From the NCBI GenBank assembly GCA_034509925.1, contig CM067530.1, forward strand, positions 6,196,001 through 6,260,000: a stretch of 64,000 bases of DNA, written 5' to 3'. The DNA is from Hirudinaria manillensis. Its lineage: Eukaryota; Annelida; Clitellata; Hirudinida; Hirudinidae. The notes beneath the pieces are model-generated. The model worked only from the letters and a program-made list of their open reading frames with translations. It ran no database searches and was not told the DNA's origin. Numbering within the stretch: position 1 is the first letter of the stretch; each line of letters begins with the position of its first letter. Both the position numbers and the translations under genes were made by a program. Positions 1 to 12,293 of this stretch are shown piece by piece.

Positions 1-2230
1 TCGCGTTGAAACATTGGAAGATTTTAAGATGGATTGGACATTTTTTGCAATTCGACATAAGGCAGCATAATAATAAAAATTATTATTACTCCAAGTTTTT
101 TTTTTTACAAATTACTGGAAAAACCTTTGAAATTGACCGAGGAGATGATCAATACATGGACATGTTGCTGAAACATTGGCTGGCAAGATTTACGTTGCAT
201 CGTTATTGCTAAAATAAGATATCGGTTCGTCATCAGAAGATATTCTGATAATTAATTTCTTCCCCTGGAAAATTGAAAACAATTCTTTAAGTTTTTTTTA
301 CAAATTTTTACCATTAAAACCTCAAAAATAACCCTAAAAATGAATTAAACAAATTGACTTCCATGACTTCGTGAAGCATTTGCACTCAAAATGAGTGGTT
401 TTTATTATTTTTTCCTTTTAGTTGAAAAGTTTTGCTTTTAAATCTGTCGAAAGTCTGACTTTGCGCCAAAGTCATCACTAATAAATGAGAGGTTTTCGCA
501 CTAAAAGTTCACGTTTCCGTTCTTTAGAGTTAAATTAATAAATAAATGTAATTAGTTAATTAATTAATAACTTGTTTAAATGATAAAGAATTGGTTTAAT
601 TAATTTTAAAATTAGTTTATTTGAAACAATTGAAAAAGAAATGAATCAAGTATGCTGGAAAGATGTTTCAAGACCGGTTGTAAGTTGACTATCGCTGCAC
701 AAGGTTTCATGAATTAGCTTAATTTTAAGTTTAAGGTAAAAAAAAACAAACATTGTCACCGTTATGGATATAATTAATAAATAACCTTTATAATAAATAT
801 CCAATAAATATCTTAAAAACAGCATCGATGATGTCATATCACGCCCCTTATTGAACGTCGTCTGAATTTGAGAGCAGTTCCGTGAGAGAAAATGCTATGG
901 AAATATTTCAATTTTAAAATTCCTCACGTGATGGATTGTGATGCATGGAAGGCCAGCAGATCTCAGTAAGGTTTGGATTTGAATTTCAAAGAGTTCCTGC
1001 ACCTAATATCGTCCTCTTGTTTGCATATTTGAATTAAAAAAGATGCCCGTGTTTTCCAACGAAAGTTTTTAACGGTGGGTGAAAAAATATAAAAAAAATT
1101 GTTTTATCGAAGGATAAGAAAAAAGGATGGCAGCCCGCATTTTTAGTTGCATTTCTTTTCAAATTCTAAACCTTGAGCGACACGATTTATCATTAATTTC
1201 ACTGAAAATTTTAAAATTTTAGCTTAAAATCACCTCATTTGCGGAACGAACGAAAGAAGAATTATTTTTGATAATTTTCAACACGAGTTAATTAATTCGA
1301 TGCAAAGATTCTTTCTTGACTTAGAAATACCCTGCAGTATTTACAAATAAATTTTATGAGAAGAGCAGAGAAAATACAGAGACGAGCGTTTAGAAATGGC
1401 CAGACATCCTACTCGGGACGAAAATAATGTTGTCTGTCGTTGCGCGACTCCATCGAACCAATGGAAGTTGTTGTAAGCAGGAAGTTGCTTACGTGGAGAC
1501 GATGCTAGATAAATGTAATATGTCATCTACTCGTTTATTATTAGATGAAAGCCAACCCATTGGAGGAAATCTTCGATACCTAACCCTAGCCCGGTCTTAC
1601 CCTGGCCCTACTACTAGGGCTTGTCCCTAGTAGGGGACAAATCTGTACCCTACCTGCTAAGTCTGGAAATTCACAGGAAACTGATAAAACTTGCATTTGT
1701 AAGTTGGCTTTTGCCTGTCACTTCTTCAGGTACAATTCATTTCTCCAATGCGATGGTTGTGCAGTTCATGAAATTATTGTCAAATGTTAAGTGCAAGTCG
1801 GAATAAATAACATAATATTATTTCAGTTAAATAATATATTATTAGTTCAAATAAATTGTATTATATCATTTTGAATGAATAAATATAATTTAAGATCAAA
1901 TAAATATTATATCAGCTCAGAAAATGTGGACCTCGAGTTTATTGAATCATGAAAATATCAGCGTTTTAAAAAAAATCAAAGGATATTTTTGAATATTTAT
2001 CTTCTTTAATACACCAAACAAACATTAAAAAATGGAATTATGTTTTATTTCAATCTTTTGAATTACATTTCACGCTTCATTCACGGATTAAAATCAATTA
2101 CCAATTGATGCCATTTTTAATGCATACAACATTTTGAACTAAATATAAATTAATTTATTAATAAATTATTTTATAAATTAATTAATTTATTTTATAAATA
2201 GTTAAATATAATTAATATATATTAATTAAT
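1..2230. other. AT-rich intergenic DNA, no gene seen
   Basis: Short open frames only, none with a recognisable domain or splice-compatible extension. The stretch 1540-1660 is richer in C and contains small inverted repeats around ACTAGGG; otherwise AT-rich filler. Confidence 0.5.
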
Positions 2231-2404
2231 TCATTATGTATTTATCACTCGATCATTCAATCCGTCATTGTCTTTTGTTAACGAAAACAACAGGAGATCA
2301 TAAAGTCCTCGTTTGCCAGCAATGCACAATTCACGCATCATTCACCGTTCCATGCGCCGTGCATCGTTCGTTTCTTGTAATTCTTCGAAGAGTTGATTCA
2401 CTGA

Positions 2405-2516
2405 TATCATCATCAAAATCGTCGCCGTCGTCATCATCATCACAAACATCATCATCGTCGTCGTCGTTATCATCATAAACATCATCATCGTCGTCATCAT
2501 CATCATCGTCATCACG
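2405..2516. repeat. Imperfect CAT/CGT trinucleotide microsatellite
   Basis: Alternating runs of ATC and GTC with a few interruptions. It produces long spurious reading frames (poly-Ser, poly-Asp, Met/Thr) on both strands that are not genes. Confidence 0.9.
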
Positions 2517-2899
2517 ACCAGATTGTACAAGCAGCTCCAATCAAGCGAAATTCTGTGTTTTCGAATTTCGTCGGCCACGTGCGCAGTTCCGGCGGATTGA
2601 TACAACGTCTCGATTGCTCCACGTACAACAGCAAAAGCAACAACAACAACCTCAACAACTCCACGTACAACGACAGCGACAGTTCGTGTACATAATTTCA
2701 AGTACAACCACGTATTTGTTGATGAATCGTGTCCAATAACTGACCATTGTTTAAATATCTTGACTTTCATTGTTCCTTGCTCCTCCACGTTTTCTTGCAA
2801 GGCATCGTGAAATTGGCATTTGTTTATATTGAATTAATGGAGATAATTTAATAAAGAAATGTAGTTTACTAGATGAAAGTTTTGTAATGTAACTTAAAG

Positions 2900-2995
2900 T
2901 TTTGATATTATATATAGTAATATATATAATTTATATTTCATATAGTAATATATATATATAATTTATGTTATATATATAATATACAGTTTTTATAT
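2900..2995. repeat. AT-rich tandem repeat
   Basis: Diverged copies of a block containing ATATAGTAATATATATAA, about 28 bp apart, in an almost pure A/T stretch. Confidence 0.6.
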
Positions 2996-3815
2996 CATAA
3001 GCCATAGATTTATAAAACTTATAAGTATATATTATAACCTACAGCTTTATCTTAAACCCCATAGTTCTATAATAAATCTTCCGAGAATAAAAATGCTGAC
3101 AGCGATTGTTTTTGTTGATGCTTTTGTTGTTGTTTATCATTTATCAACGTCTGTTGGAAATATTGAAGGATTTGCAGGACTCGTGGTCTGTGGCCTCACG
3201 TTTGAACTCAAACTGCTGATTGGAAAGAGTGCTGGAAAAACCTTTGAAGGAGTTCATCGGGACTCCTTTCCATTCCTCCACCCTTGAATTGTCGATTGAA
3301 TTGCATTTTGTAGGTGCATCGCATGCATATCCAATGCATTGTATTTTCTTGCTGACGACGGTATTTCATCGTTAATGATGATTGCTTATTAATTATACTT
3401 AATACGATAATATTATGATGCAAATGTTAAATATATATTACGTTATAATAGTTATAATAATAATACAAATATTATTGGGTCACCTTTAAAATATCCTTCG
3501 ATAATTCAAGAAACGGCGCTGATTTTGCTCTTAAAACTGAGAATAAGTTTCGATTTTTTCTTTTTAAATTGCGACTTAATTGAAAAAGAAAACGTTAAAA
3601 AATATTTTGAAAACAATAAAAAATAAATAATTGTTAATGAATAATTAATTATGAATTTATTCCTGAAAAATGATTGTTGCAGAATATTTTAATAAATTCA
3701 TTCCTTCTTGTTGGTCCACCAGGAAACCAAACCAAGTGAGGTTTCACGGACATTTCTTTGATTGGACAGCAACGGATTGAATTTAAAAACATTTGCTTTT
3801 CCAGTTCATTTTTAT

Positions 3816-3882
3816 TTTATTTTAATTTGTGATATTTTATGTTAATTTATTTTAATTTATGATATTTTATGTTAATTTATAT
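3816..3882. repeat. Two-copy AT-rich tandem repeat, about 32-bp unit
   Basis: The block containing TGATATTTTATGTTAATTTA occurs twice in succession with one or two differences. Confidence 0.75.
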
Positions 3883-4081
3883 TATTTTATTTTACTTCAC
3901 GGTATTTTACTTATTAATAAACTGACTTTTAAGATTCGTGGAGCAGACTTTTGATAAGTTCCAGTAAATAACGTTCGAACAAACAGCAATTATCTGAGAC
4001 TTGAGTTTGAAATTGATATTTCAAATATTTTTTGAAAATAATTTGTTAAATTCAGCCGATGAAAGCTTCCTTAAGATCATC

Positions 4082-4138
4082 GATCCATGATGATGATGAC
4101 GATGATGATGGAAATGAGGGTGGTGATGATGATGATGT
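4082..4138. repeat. GAT-type trinucleotide microsatellite
   Basis: Runs of GAT/GAC interrupted by GGAAATGAGGGTG. Gives a false His-rich frame on the minus strand. Confidence 0.85.
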
Positions 4139-4325
4139 TCATCAAAAAGAAACTTGCTTGGAAGGAGGTTTCTCGGTTGACGAGGAAGACGTTGAATGCA
4201 AAAGTTTGTAAAAGTTGATGGAGTGACTTGAAATTGGAGTGGATTTGGAGAACAACGGCAGGATTTTGGAACAATCAATGCAAGAGATGCCTTTTTTTAA
4301 AAAAAGTTTTTGTGCAAATTTCGTG

Positions 4326-4517
4326 TGAGTGAGTGAGTGAGTTAGTGAGTGAGTGAGTGAGTGAGTGAGTGAGTGAGTGAGTGAGTGAGTGAGTGAGTGA
4401 GTGAGTGAGTGAGTGAGTGAGTGAGTGAGTGAGTGAGTGAGTGAGTGAGTGAGTGAGTGAGTGAGTGAGTGAGTGAGTGAGTGAGTGAGTGAGTGAGTGA
4501 GTGAGTGAGTGAGTGAG
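4326..4517. repeat. GAGT tetranucleotide microsatellite, about 48 units
   Basis: Nearly perfect GAGT array with a single TTAGT interruption near 4341. Because four does not divide by three, the array repeats every 12 bp as the same four codons and is open in several frames, giving Ser-Leu-Thr-His repeats on the minus strand. No flanking coding signal supports translation. Confidence 0.97.
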
Positions 4518-4589
4518 CACCAAGGGAGGATAAATAATAAATTAGTGGGGAATTGTCTGGCCATTTGCGCAGTTCTCCATCCATTCTAG

Positions 4590-4651
4590 ATAATGATAAC
4601 GATGACGGCGATGACAATGATGATGACGATGACGACGACGATGATGATCAA
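4590..4651. repeat. GAT/GAC microsatellite
   Basis: Imperfect GATGAC units 70 bp after the GAGT array; the resulting Asp-rich frame is not supported as a gene. Confidence 0.85.
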
Positions 4652-4659
4652 GGTAAAAT

Positions 4660-6350
4660 AGATATTCAAACAAATGTTTGTTTTGTTAAGCAGGTATACA
4701 GGTGGATATTTCTTCTTCAGAACCACCACGACAGCAACATCAACAACTGGGTTTATGACCAAATTATCCTCTTCACTTCATCTCAAAGAATTAATATTAA
4801 TTAACTATTTAATGATAGAAATGTTATCAATAATAAATGTAATAGATTATTATTTTCAGGGTAAAAATTTATTTTTGTGCATTGAAGTCTGAATTTCATG
4901 ATGGAGATCTATTTTTAATGCCTTACAATGAATTTCTTTTGATAAATAATTAATTTACAAAAATGTTTATTTTTCATTTGTTTATTTTCTCGGTTATTTG
5001 TTCGGAATCTGCCATTTTTTTAAAATAATTTTTTTTATTTTAGAAACATTTACGTCAAACAGTTGTTAATAATTTATCATTTGTAAAGTCAATCTAAATT
5101 ACTCCATCATCGTCATGATCATCATCATGATCATCATCATAATCTTTGTAGAGATCAAAAGCGTTCCCCCCGGCGATCTTGAAGCTGTTGACACACGATA
5201 TGAACCATAAATAAAGAATTATTAATTCATTAATAAGATATTATTATATTTTATATAAATTATAATATATTTAACAAGATATTAATAATCTCATAATGAT
5301 TTCATGACTCGTTTTCATGATTAATTTAGTAAATTCTTCATTAACCAATCAAATTTGTTTCGTAACTGAAACCTAATGTTAATGAATTATTTATGTACTG
5401 ATTTAGTATTCATGTGATGATTTAATATTTATGTGATGATTTAATATTTATGTGATGGATTAATATTTATGTAATGCTGAATGAATCGTTGAACAATATG
5501 CACTTACAACAGACATAGCAAGAACAGGGATATTTATATTCGACGAGGACATTAATTTATTGTGACTAATGATGTTATTGTCTATCGTAATTGTTAATAT
5601 TACACCTAATTAATATTAATTTCCTGTAATTAATAATCATCCTTGTAATTCTTTTGCATTTATAAGTTACTAAGGACATTTGAAATCAGTTTAGGGACTT
5701 TTAATCTCCGGAAGGTTCTCAAAAATTTGTTTTGACAACAAACAGTGAAACATGAACTCGCAGGTGCAAATGATTAAAGTCCATTTTATTCATTAATATG
5801 CAATTTAATTAATTAATTCATTAATTTATTATTTCAACGTATAAGTTGTGAATAAAATTCAGTTCGTATATCAATCCGATTACCATATTCATGCGTACAA
5901 AGTCAAACGTGAACCAACACACAAAAGCTTATCTCATTAATTTCCAATTAATATGCACAAAAGGCGGAGTTGTTTTTCTAAAAATAATATCGTTTCTTAG
6001 AAATTACGAAAGTAGTCATTCCTCATCGTCTCGTACATCCTTCTTGTCATCCGTCTTGGCAGGCCAATAATGTCGGTGCTTATGCAAGGCCATCCCTCCT
6101 AATTAATATTCATGAACATCTTATCAACATTCATGGCTTTCATATTCTTGCGCACGACCTTTCGTGTCGATTATTTTTGATTGACGATCACACAAAATGG
6201 CGGGAGACAAGAGCGCCATCTCCGAGAACCTGCTGCTAGATAAGCAACCATGGTCTCCATGGTGATGTTCCTAATTTGAGTTTCAATCAAATGACAACCA
6301 TTAAGAGCTTTAAGCATTAGGTGCTCGAGAACAATATTCCTTCAAAAAAT
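4660..6350. other. AT-rich intergenic DNA, no gene seen
   Basis: No reading frame with recognisable content. Includes a short ATCATCATG microsatellite at about 5105-5145 and the ATTTATGTGATG tandem repeat listed separately. Confidence 0.5.
5398..5476. repeat. Four-copy tandem repeat, about 20-bp unit
   Basis: Successive copies of a unit like TGATTTAATATTTATGTGA with small changes between copies. Confidence 0.8.
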
Positions 6351-6354
6351 CGAC

Positions 6355-6421
6355 GATAATGATGACGACGACGACGACGACGATCGTGACAATGCCGGTG
6401 ATGATGACGACGACGACGATG
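6355..6421. repeat. GAC/GAT microsatellite
   Basis: GATGACGACGAC-type units interrupted by CGTGACAATGCCG. Confidence 0.8.
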
Positions 6422-6995
6422 GTTTCACGTGACGTTAATGCTAATAACAGGAAAATTCAAATTTCACTGCCTAATTGTAAAAATAATTTTTTTTTAAATG
6501 CCATAAAGAAACTTATTTTCGTGAACAATTTCGCTGCATTGAAAACATTTCTCGACGAGTTTCAATGATTTTGTTCAAGACAAAGAGACATCATTGGTGG
6601 TGATCATAACCAAAGAACTTGTGAAAGGACACGGAATGTTCGTCTGCAGATCAATATGTTCATTATAAATTAGTAATTTATAGTAATTTAGTTCATTTAA
6701 TTTAACTATATAAAATATAATTAATAAAATGAAATTTTAAAAATTATTGCAATTAAGCTATTTTAAAATAAATTCCGCGCATTAACTCGTATTTGTTTTC
6801 CGATTTTATTTATTTACAAAACATCGTTGATTTGTTTTTTGGTAATTAATTTAATAAATTAGTTTAATTTGCATTAAACTCAATTGCATTCACTTTCGTT
6901 CAAAGGATTCTAAAAATATTTTCACGTTGTTTCAGCGTCAAGCGTTTGTTTTGTTTGCAAAGCTTGTTTCATCAATGGACTTTAGAAGCTGGAAT

Positions 6996-7114
6996 TATTA
7001 TTATTGTTATTATTATTATTGTTGTTGCTATCATCATCATCATCGTCATCGTCATCGTCACCGTCACCGTCACCGTCACCGTCATCGTCATCATCGTCAT
7101 CGTCATCGTCATCG

Positions 7115-7156
<42 letters not shown>

Positions 7157-7176
7157 GCATCATCATCATCATCATC

Positions 7177-7272
<96 letters not shown>
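6996..7272. repeat. Compound microsatellite: ATT, CAT/CGT/CACCGT, then long ATT
   Basis: A short ATT run, about 150 bp of CATCGT, CACCGT and CAT units, then about 30 uninterrupted ATT units at 7183-7272. It accounts for several long but meaningless homopolymeric frames on both strands. Confidence 0.95.
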
Positions 7273-7279
7273 TACGGGT

Positions 7280-8690
7280 AGTCTAATAAATAACCGAGAA
7301 AAACCGAAAGTGAAATCGATGGGCAACATTCATTCGGAAAGGAAAACAAGAAAAAAGATTTAAAAAAACAAAAAGGTTTGCAAATGCGTTGTTGTGACAA
7401 ACAAAGTCTTAAGACTGCGCCATGGAGTCTTAGACGAATGGATTCGTGCTGCCATTTTATAAAAATGTATTGGTAAGTAGGCTGCACCACGATCCAATGG
7501 TGGAGCGCAATCCATCAAAAGGGAATCGATTTTATTGGATCGGCTTTTGTGAGCCTCTTTGGGATCTCTGGTACTCCTTCAAACCCCTGCTGAGTTCCCG
7601 CTAAAAACATCATTTTATCAACGGTCCGTGAAAGCAGGCGGTCCTTACAAATTGATGAAAAAGCAAGCAGTTGATTTCTAGGACGCCATGAATGATGTCT
7701 TGAGTGGAGACATTTCAGTATTTCTATCGATCGGACACTTTTTAATAGTTGCAGCTTCGCGAATAAATTATTCTGCGGGCTCTTCTTTGGCCGGACATTG
7801 TGTTGGTTGCGATCATCATGTCGTGATATCCATGCCGGATTTGCTAGATTTAAATACGTAGAAAGAAAAGCAGACGAAAATCGAACTAGCGGAGAAATGA
7901 GCGCGAGTTTCAAAACTTATTATAATAAATAATAACCAACTATAAAGAACAATTCGCCACCTTCGAGAAGAGAAACTGCTTCCAAGAGACTAACCTGGTT
8001 CGTGTGGAAGAGGTCTTTTAATTCCAGATCGAGGTACACGTAATCTCCATTTGTGGTTCTTGTTGTTGTTTCAGTTGACCAGTTTGAATCAAAAGCGAAA
8101 CCTGTCCATTCCGAAATGAGTCTCTGGATTTTTGAAAGGTTGAGTGAAGGAGCAAAGATCCGTGAACTGTTAATGAAAAGCGCGAAACAAAAGCATGATC
8201 TTCACATCTGCAAGAAATACACGGAGTCAGCTCTGCGCTGCTGGGACAGTGCAGCTCTCGAAGAAATTGTATTTTTTTTTCTATGCCACGCATTTCTCCT
8301 TATAAACTCCATGCATTCCCCGTCCATGAATTTAAACCGTTGCAGAAGAATTTATCTCTCGCTGAGGAGTTTCTTATTTTTATGGTTTTCTACAAAAGTG
8401 TTGCTTTTAAGCCTGATGTTGTCAATTAAATATTTTTTTCCAGCTAATTATTAAAAACAACGCAAACTTCAGAAACACGACAAAAGTGTAACGATTTCCA
8501 CATTTCGACGATGGAAATTTCGAGAGAAGGTGATCTTTGGTCACTGATTGAAGTAGAAGTTAATTTTTTATTGGCTGTGTTTTGTAGGCACAAATATTTG
8601 CTCAATGAATTGCATCCTAAATAGAATTTTTAAGCATTAATCTCATCAGCTGCGAAAGCTAATATAGAAGTTATACAATTACAAACGTAC
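7280..8690. other. Intergenic DNA with somewhat higher GC, no gene assigned
   Basis: Frames of 90-130 codons occur on both strands (for example 7515-7913 minus and 8053-8454 plus). None shows a domain, a plausible start context, or agreement with splice sites. Possibly an old decayed element or gene; nothing certain. Confidence 0.35.
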
Positions 8691-8703
8691 CGTATGCGAA
8701 CAT

Positions 8704-8726
8704 ATAATAATAATAATAATAATAAC

Positions 8727-8790
<64 letters not shown>

Positions 8791-8791
8791 G
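8704..8791. repeat. AAT trinucleotide microsatellite, about 29 units
   Basis: Nearly pure AAT array with one AAC unit. Confidence 0.95.
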
Positions 8792-8985
8792 AAAGAAAAT
8801 CTTTCGGCAAAGGAGAAAGCGAATGTTGTTTTGTGTCGTGTCTTTGCATTAAAAATCGGATCAACTCTGAACTGTTTTGGTGCCGAGAGGAATGAAAATG
8901 CTTTGATTTTATCAGATCTTATTTGCAAGAAATAATGGATCCGCAAAAAAAAAATATATATATACATTTACTTTCGAGTATCTGA

Positions 8986-9262
8986 ATAATAAATAATAAT
9001 AATAATAAGTCATTTATATAGCGCCGAACGCGTGAGCTACAGAGGCGCTGTACCGGTCAAATTCATGCGAGCCAGTGCAACAATTACAAGAATCAAAACG
9101 TCTAAAAAAGAGAGTCTTGAGTCTCCTCTTAAAGTCGGCGGTTGACATTTCAGATCTTAACAGGGGAAGGATGGAAAGCTTCCATCTTCCGTTGTATTTA
9201 AACCTTTTTGTTCCACCGCTTTGAAATCTTTGGTGCCGTTGCGGAATCAATTTAACAATCAA
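8986..9262 (-). mobile_element. Truncated LINE-type retrotransposon 3' end
   Basis: The minus strand encodes LRSEMSTADFKRRLKTLFFR, resembling the last residues of LINE reverse transcriptases (typically 'LPLSLRSSxSxxxFKxxLKTHLF'). It is followed by GGCGCTATATAAAT and an ATT-rich tail, the 3' organisation common for such elements in marine invertebrates. Only about 280 bp remain, so it is a dead 5'-truncated copy. Clade not determined. Confidence 0.6.
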
Positions 9263-9845
9263 ATGTCATTTATTGGCTGCATTAACTTTCTTTTTTATTA
9301 ATTTATCGCCCGTTGGGATGTTAACTAATTATTTTAATATTAACAACAGTTTTAGCAGCCTAACCAGAACATCGAGATCAGAAATAATTTTATAGTAGTG
9401 CCTGATAAGCACCAACTCTTCGTCTTGGATAACAACACATCAACTGCTTTAAAATAATACAAAATAAAACGACCATCAAGAATGAAGTTTAATTTCATAA
9501 TAAGAACTTCTTTATTGTTCGGACAAATGGAATCTATTAATGGAATGTAGGATTACATTAAATTTGATGTTCTAAAATTAACAACTTTATCACGACACAG
9601 ATTTATTTTCATCGAAACTAAAAAACGAAATTTACGAGTCACAAGTTATAAAAGTTATAATAAACTTGGTAACAAATAAACTTAGTTTCTCAACCAATAC
9701 GTATTGCTGTAATCTTATGAGTCCTAAATGCCTACAAAAACCTTGTATATATTTCAACGGACGGAATTCGTTTGGCATAATTTGAAGGTGTCATGGTCAA
9801 TGAAGGAGAACAAGTGGTGAACAAATGCCAACAGACGGTGGAGAT

Positions 9846-10815
9846 TCATTGGGAGTCCAGGCACGGAAGGTTGTCACCGGTTTTTTGATTGTCACCAGGT
9901 GCTTGTTTCATTCCCATCGTAGACCGAACGGTCTGCTCTAAGATTCGAATGTGTTCGTTTTCCACTGCAATCATGGACATGAGGGTCCTATTCTCGGTTT
10001 CCAGCTCCGTAATGAGCTTCACGTTATCAACGACACGCTGCTTCTTCGCTTCTCTCGACTTCCTGGCCGCTTCGTTGTTCTTTCGCCTCCTTTCCAAGTA
10101 AAGCGGATCGTTTTGTTTCTCAGGATCGGATTGTCCGTAACGTCTGGAGTTCGAAGGCCGCTGCTGGGGTTTCGGTGAAAGAACCACCTCGGGAGGAATG
10201 ACTGAAGGACTTCGAAGGAGAGAGGCCTGATTAGATTGCGGGCCACTCGGAGAAAAATGTGGAAGGTGAACACTGGAACTCCTTAAGAACTGTTCGCCTT
10301 TAAAACGATCAAATGATAACATTGCACAAGACGTCCTTTCTTCTTCATGAAGAAAAATGGATCATTTTTCTCCATTCATTTCAAATTAGGAAATCCGATT
10401 AAGCAAATGGTTCGTGCTTGAAAAGAAAATGCATTCGATAGGAAGATCGTGCGCTTTGTTTTGGAATTGTAAATTAATTCAATCCAAACGATTTGAGGTT
10501 TTATCAAAACATTCAAAGCACCGCATGTAATATAATATAGTATAATATGGATACAATTAATGTATGATAGTATTCGGATATTATTGCTGTTATCGTCCCA
10601 AGCATGAAATCCCAAACATCGTAAGACTCACCCGATAAACCCGATTGAACGAAAGAAGCGAAGGAGGGCACGTGGTCCATCGAAAAAGAAGTGGATTCCA
10701 GTTTAACGTTTTTATTTCTTTGCGATTCACTTGTTACCGGAACATGCAAACGATCCTTCTTTGTTGACATCTGATTCTCGAGAAATAGGCGAACCCTAGA
10801 GTAATCGGTAGTCAC
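9846..10815 (-). CDS. bZIP transcription factor (PAR/NFIL3-like basic region), two exons
   Basis: Predicted nuclear DNA-binding bZIP factor of about 226 residues. Exon 1 is 10632-10815 (first ATG at 10815, second in-frame ATG at 10770). Exon 2 is 9846 to about 10342, where two AAG acceptors 3 bp apart (starts 10342 or 10339) both keep frame. The basic region reads RRRKNNEAARKSREAKKQR, with the N-x-x-A-A-x-x-S-R signature, followed by a leucine-zipper-like heptad segment (roughly residues 166-200 of the model). The N-terminal part is serine/proline rich and the protein ends about 30 residues after the zipper. The core is closest to the PAR/NFIL3/CES-2 group, but it lacks the RREK-type extension seen in the NFIL3-like gene at 22855, so the subfamily is left open. 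A palindromic E-box, TCACGTGA, lies at 10852-10859, just upstream of the ATG. The donor TCGG|GTGAGT is strong; the acceptor choice is less certain. Confidence 0.82.
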
Positions 10816-10849
10816 AACATCACAACATCCATTGCAAGTCCATCGTGAC

Positions 10850-10860
10850 TGTCACGTGAT
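10850..10860. promoter_or_regulatory. Palindromic E-box upstream of the bZIP gene
   Basis: TCACGTGA at 10852-10859, 37 bp upstream of the first ATG of the minus-strand bZIP gene. E-boxes of this form bind bHLH factors, including CLOCK-type dimers that drive PAR-bZIP genes in other animals. Role here is inferred. Confidence 0.35.
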
Positions 10861-11609
10861 TGATTAAAAGGTGAAAGGTCGTGCTGTGACTGGCTAGCTC
10901 ACAACCTTTGAAGTCCATTGTTTGGTCCCCGCACTAATGAATATGCAACGTTTATGTTAATTCATTCAAACGTGGCTAGAACTAACATAGCTTCGGAACT
11001 TGTGGCTTTTTTGTATTTTATTAATATCTTCCTAGCAATTTCATGAATTAGGAACAAATTGTTTTTGAAATTTGCTGGCGGACGCATGAGGACAATGGAC
11101 AAGCACATCCGAGTAGCTTGACTTATAAATTCAAACCATTTTTAAACCATAGTTCCGAACATTAACAGTAAAAATGGCGCAATGTTGCTGCTTTGTTAAT
11201 GGATTATTTTATTTCCAAGTAAATTTAATTTCATTCGCCTTCAGTGCCATAAAACGAGGATATCCTGACGTAACTTTATTAGGTCACAGATTCACAGCAA
11301 AACAATTTAAAAGTAAATAAATCAGTCCAAAACCATCCAAATCATTGACGTATTCATTGTTTCGAATCAACGCTTTAAAATCCAACCAACTGCCCCAAGT
11401 ACTCTTTGCAGATCCAACCTTTCATCAAAACGTGTCATGAAAATTAATTTCTCAAATGAGACGATTCACCACATGCAATGTCTGATAAAACACACGAAGC
11501 TCCAACAAACTAAGAGGAATTAACAAGGAAAGGTGATAAAATGGACTCCCCTGAGATTAATTTGATTTGAATAAACCCATCAATTAACGATTAAATTAAT
11601 GGAACAGAT

Positions 11610-11772
11610 TGGATCCCGCAATGACGACCTCAGACCCATCCGGTTTCCACTCCGCCCTGAAGACCTTCCTCTTCAGGGAAAGTCACCCTCACTGCCCTCA
11701 GTGGTCTTGAAGTCCACTGTATATATGCCACTCCAACGAACCGAATTATTATTATTATTATTATTATTAAAG
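11610..11772 (+). mobile_element. Truncated LINE-type retrotransposon 3' end with ATT tail
   Basis: The plus strand encodes SDPSGFHSALKTFLFRESHP then a stop, matching the reverse-transcriptase C-terminal 'FxxxLKTxLFR' pattern. Within 50 bp this is followed by ATT x 7 (11748-11770). Short dead copy, oriented opposite to the one at 8986. Confidence 0.6.
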
Positions 11773-11779
11773 CAGAATA

Positions 11780-12290
11780 ATCTGAACATGAATAAACGTG
11801 ATTTCACTTTTGAGAAATAAATTTACTAAAATCCCAGGTTGAACTCAAATTCAAAAATTTGAAAACATTAAAATCACCGAGCACTGAAACAAATAAATAC
11901 AAAATTCCTGAAAAGAGCTGCAGTTTCTGCTCAAAACCTTTTCAAAGGATTTTCTTTCGTTGGAATGTAATTTGAATGAGGTTGAGCTGAAATTTAATAA
12001 AAAATTTACAGATTTTTTTTTAGAAACAATTGAATATTTCAGAAAAACGTTTGAAAAAATTCACATAAAAATCGACAATGAATGAAATTCATTAAAGGAA
12101 TTAAAAAACTTAATTAATGAATAAAATTGAAATTTTTAAGACTCGTGAAAGACCATTTAAAGTGCTTAAACAACATGAGCATCCATCAGCATCTACACTG
12201 GCCTCGCAGACTCATCACGTCCTGGCATCACTGAAGTGAAGGTTCTGAGAAGGACTCAGCTTTTAAGAAAGACTTATTTCGTCTTTAATA
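11780..12290. other. Intergenic, 3' flank of the STXBP4-like gene
   Basis: AT-rich, no gene seen. No WW-domain coding was found in any minus-strand frame here, which matters for the truncated end of the STXBP4-like protein. Confidence 0.5.
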
Positions 12291-12293
12291 TTT

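Noticed and set aside
2331..2800. Overlapping minus-strand frames of 69 and 152 codons
   Set aside because: Driven by the CAT/CGT microsatellite (Asp, Met and Thr runs); no domain and no splice logic.
4326..4517. CRISPR-like regular repeats
   Set aside because: Simple-sequence microsatellite without spacers; the genome is eukaryotic.
4142..4617. Minus-strand frames with Leu-Thr-His-Ser repeats
   Set aside because: Translation of the GAGT array in different frames; composition is fully explained by the repeat.
6927..7363. Plus- and minus-strand frames rich in His, Tyr, Ser, Asp or Asn
   Set aside because: All frames of one compound microsatellite; no coding outside it.
7515..7913. 132-codon minus-strand frame
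   Set aside because: No recognisable motif, poor start context, and frames of similar length on the other strand nearby; not enough to call a gene.
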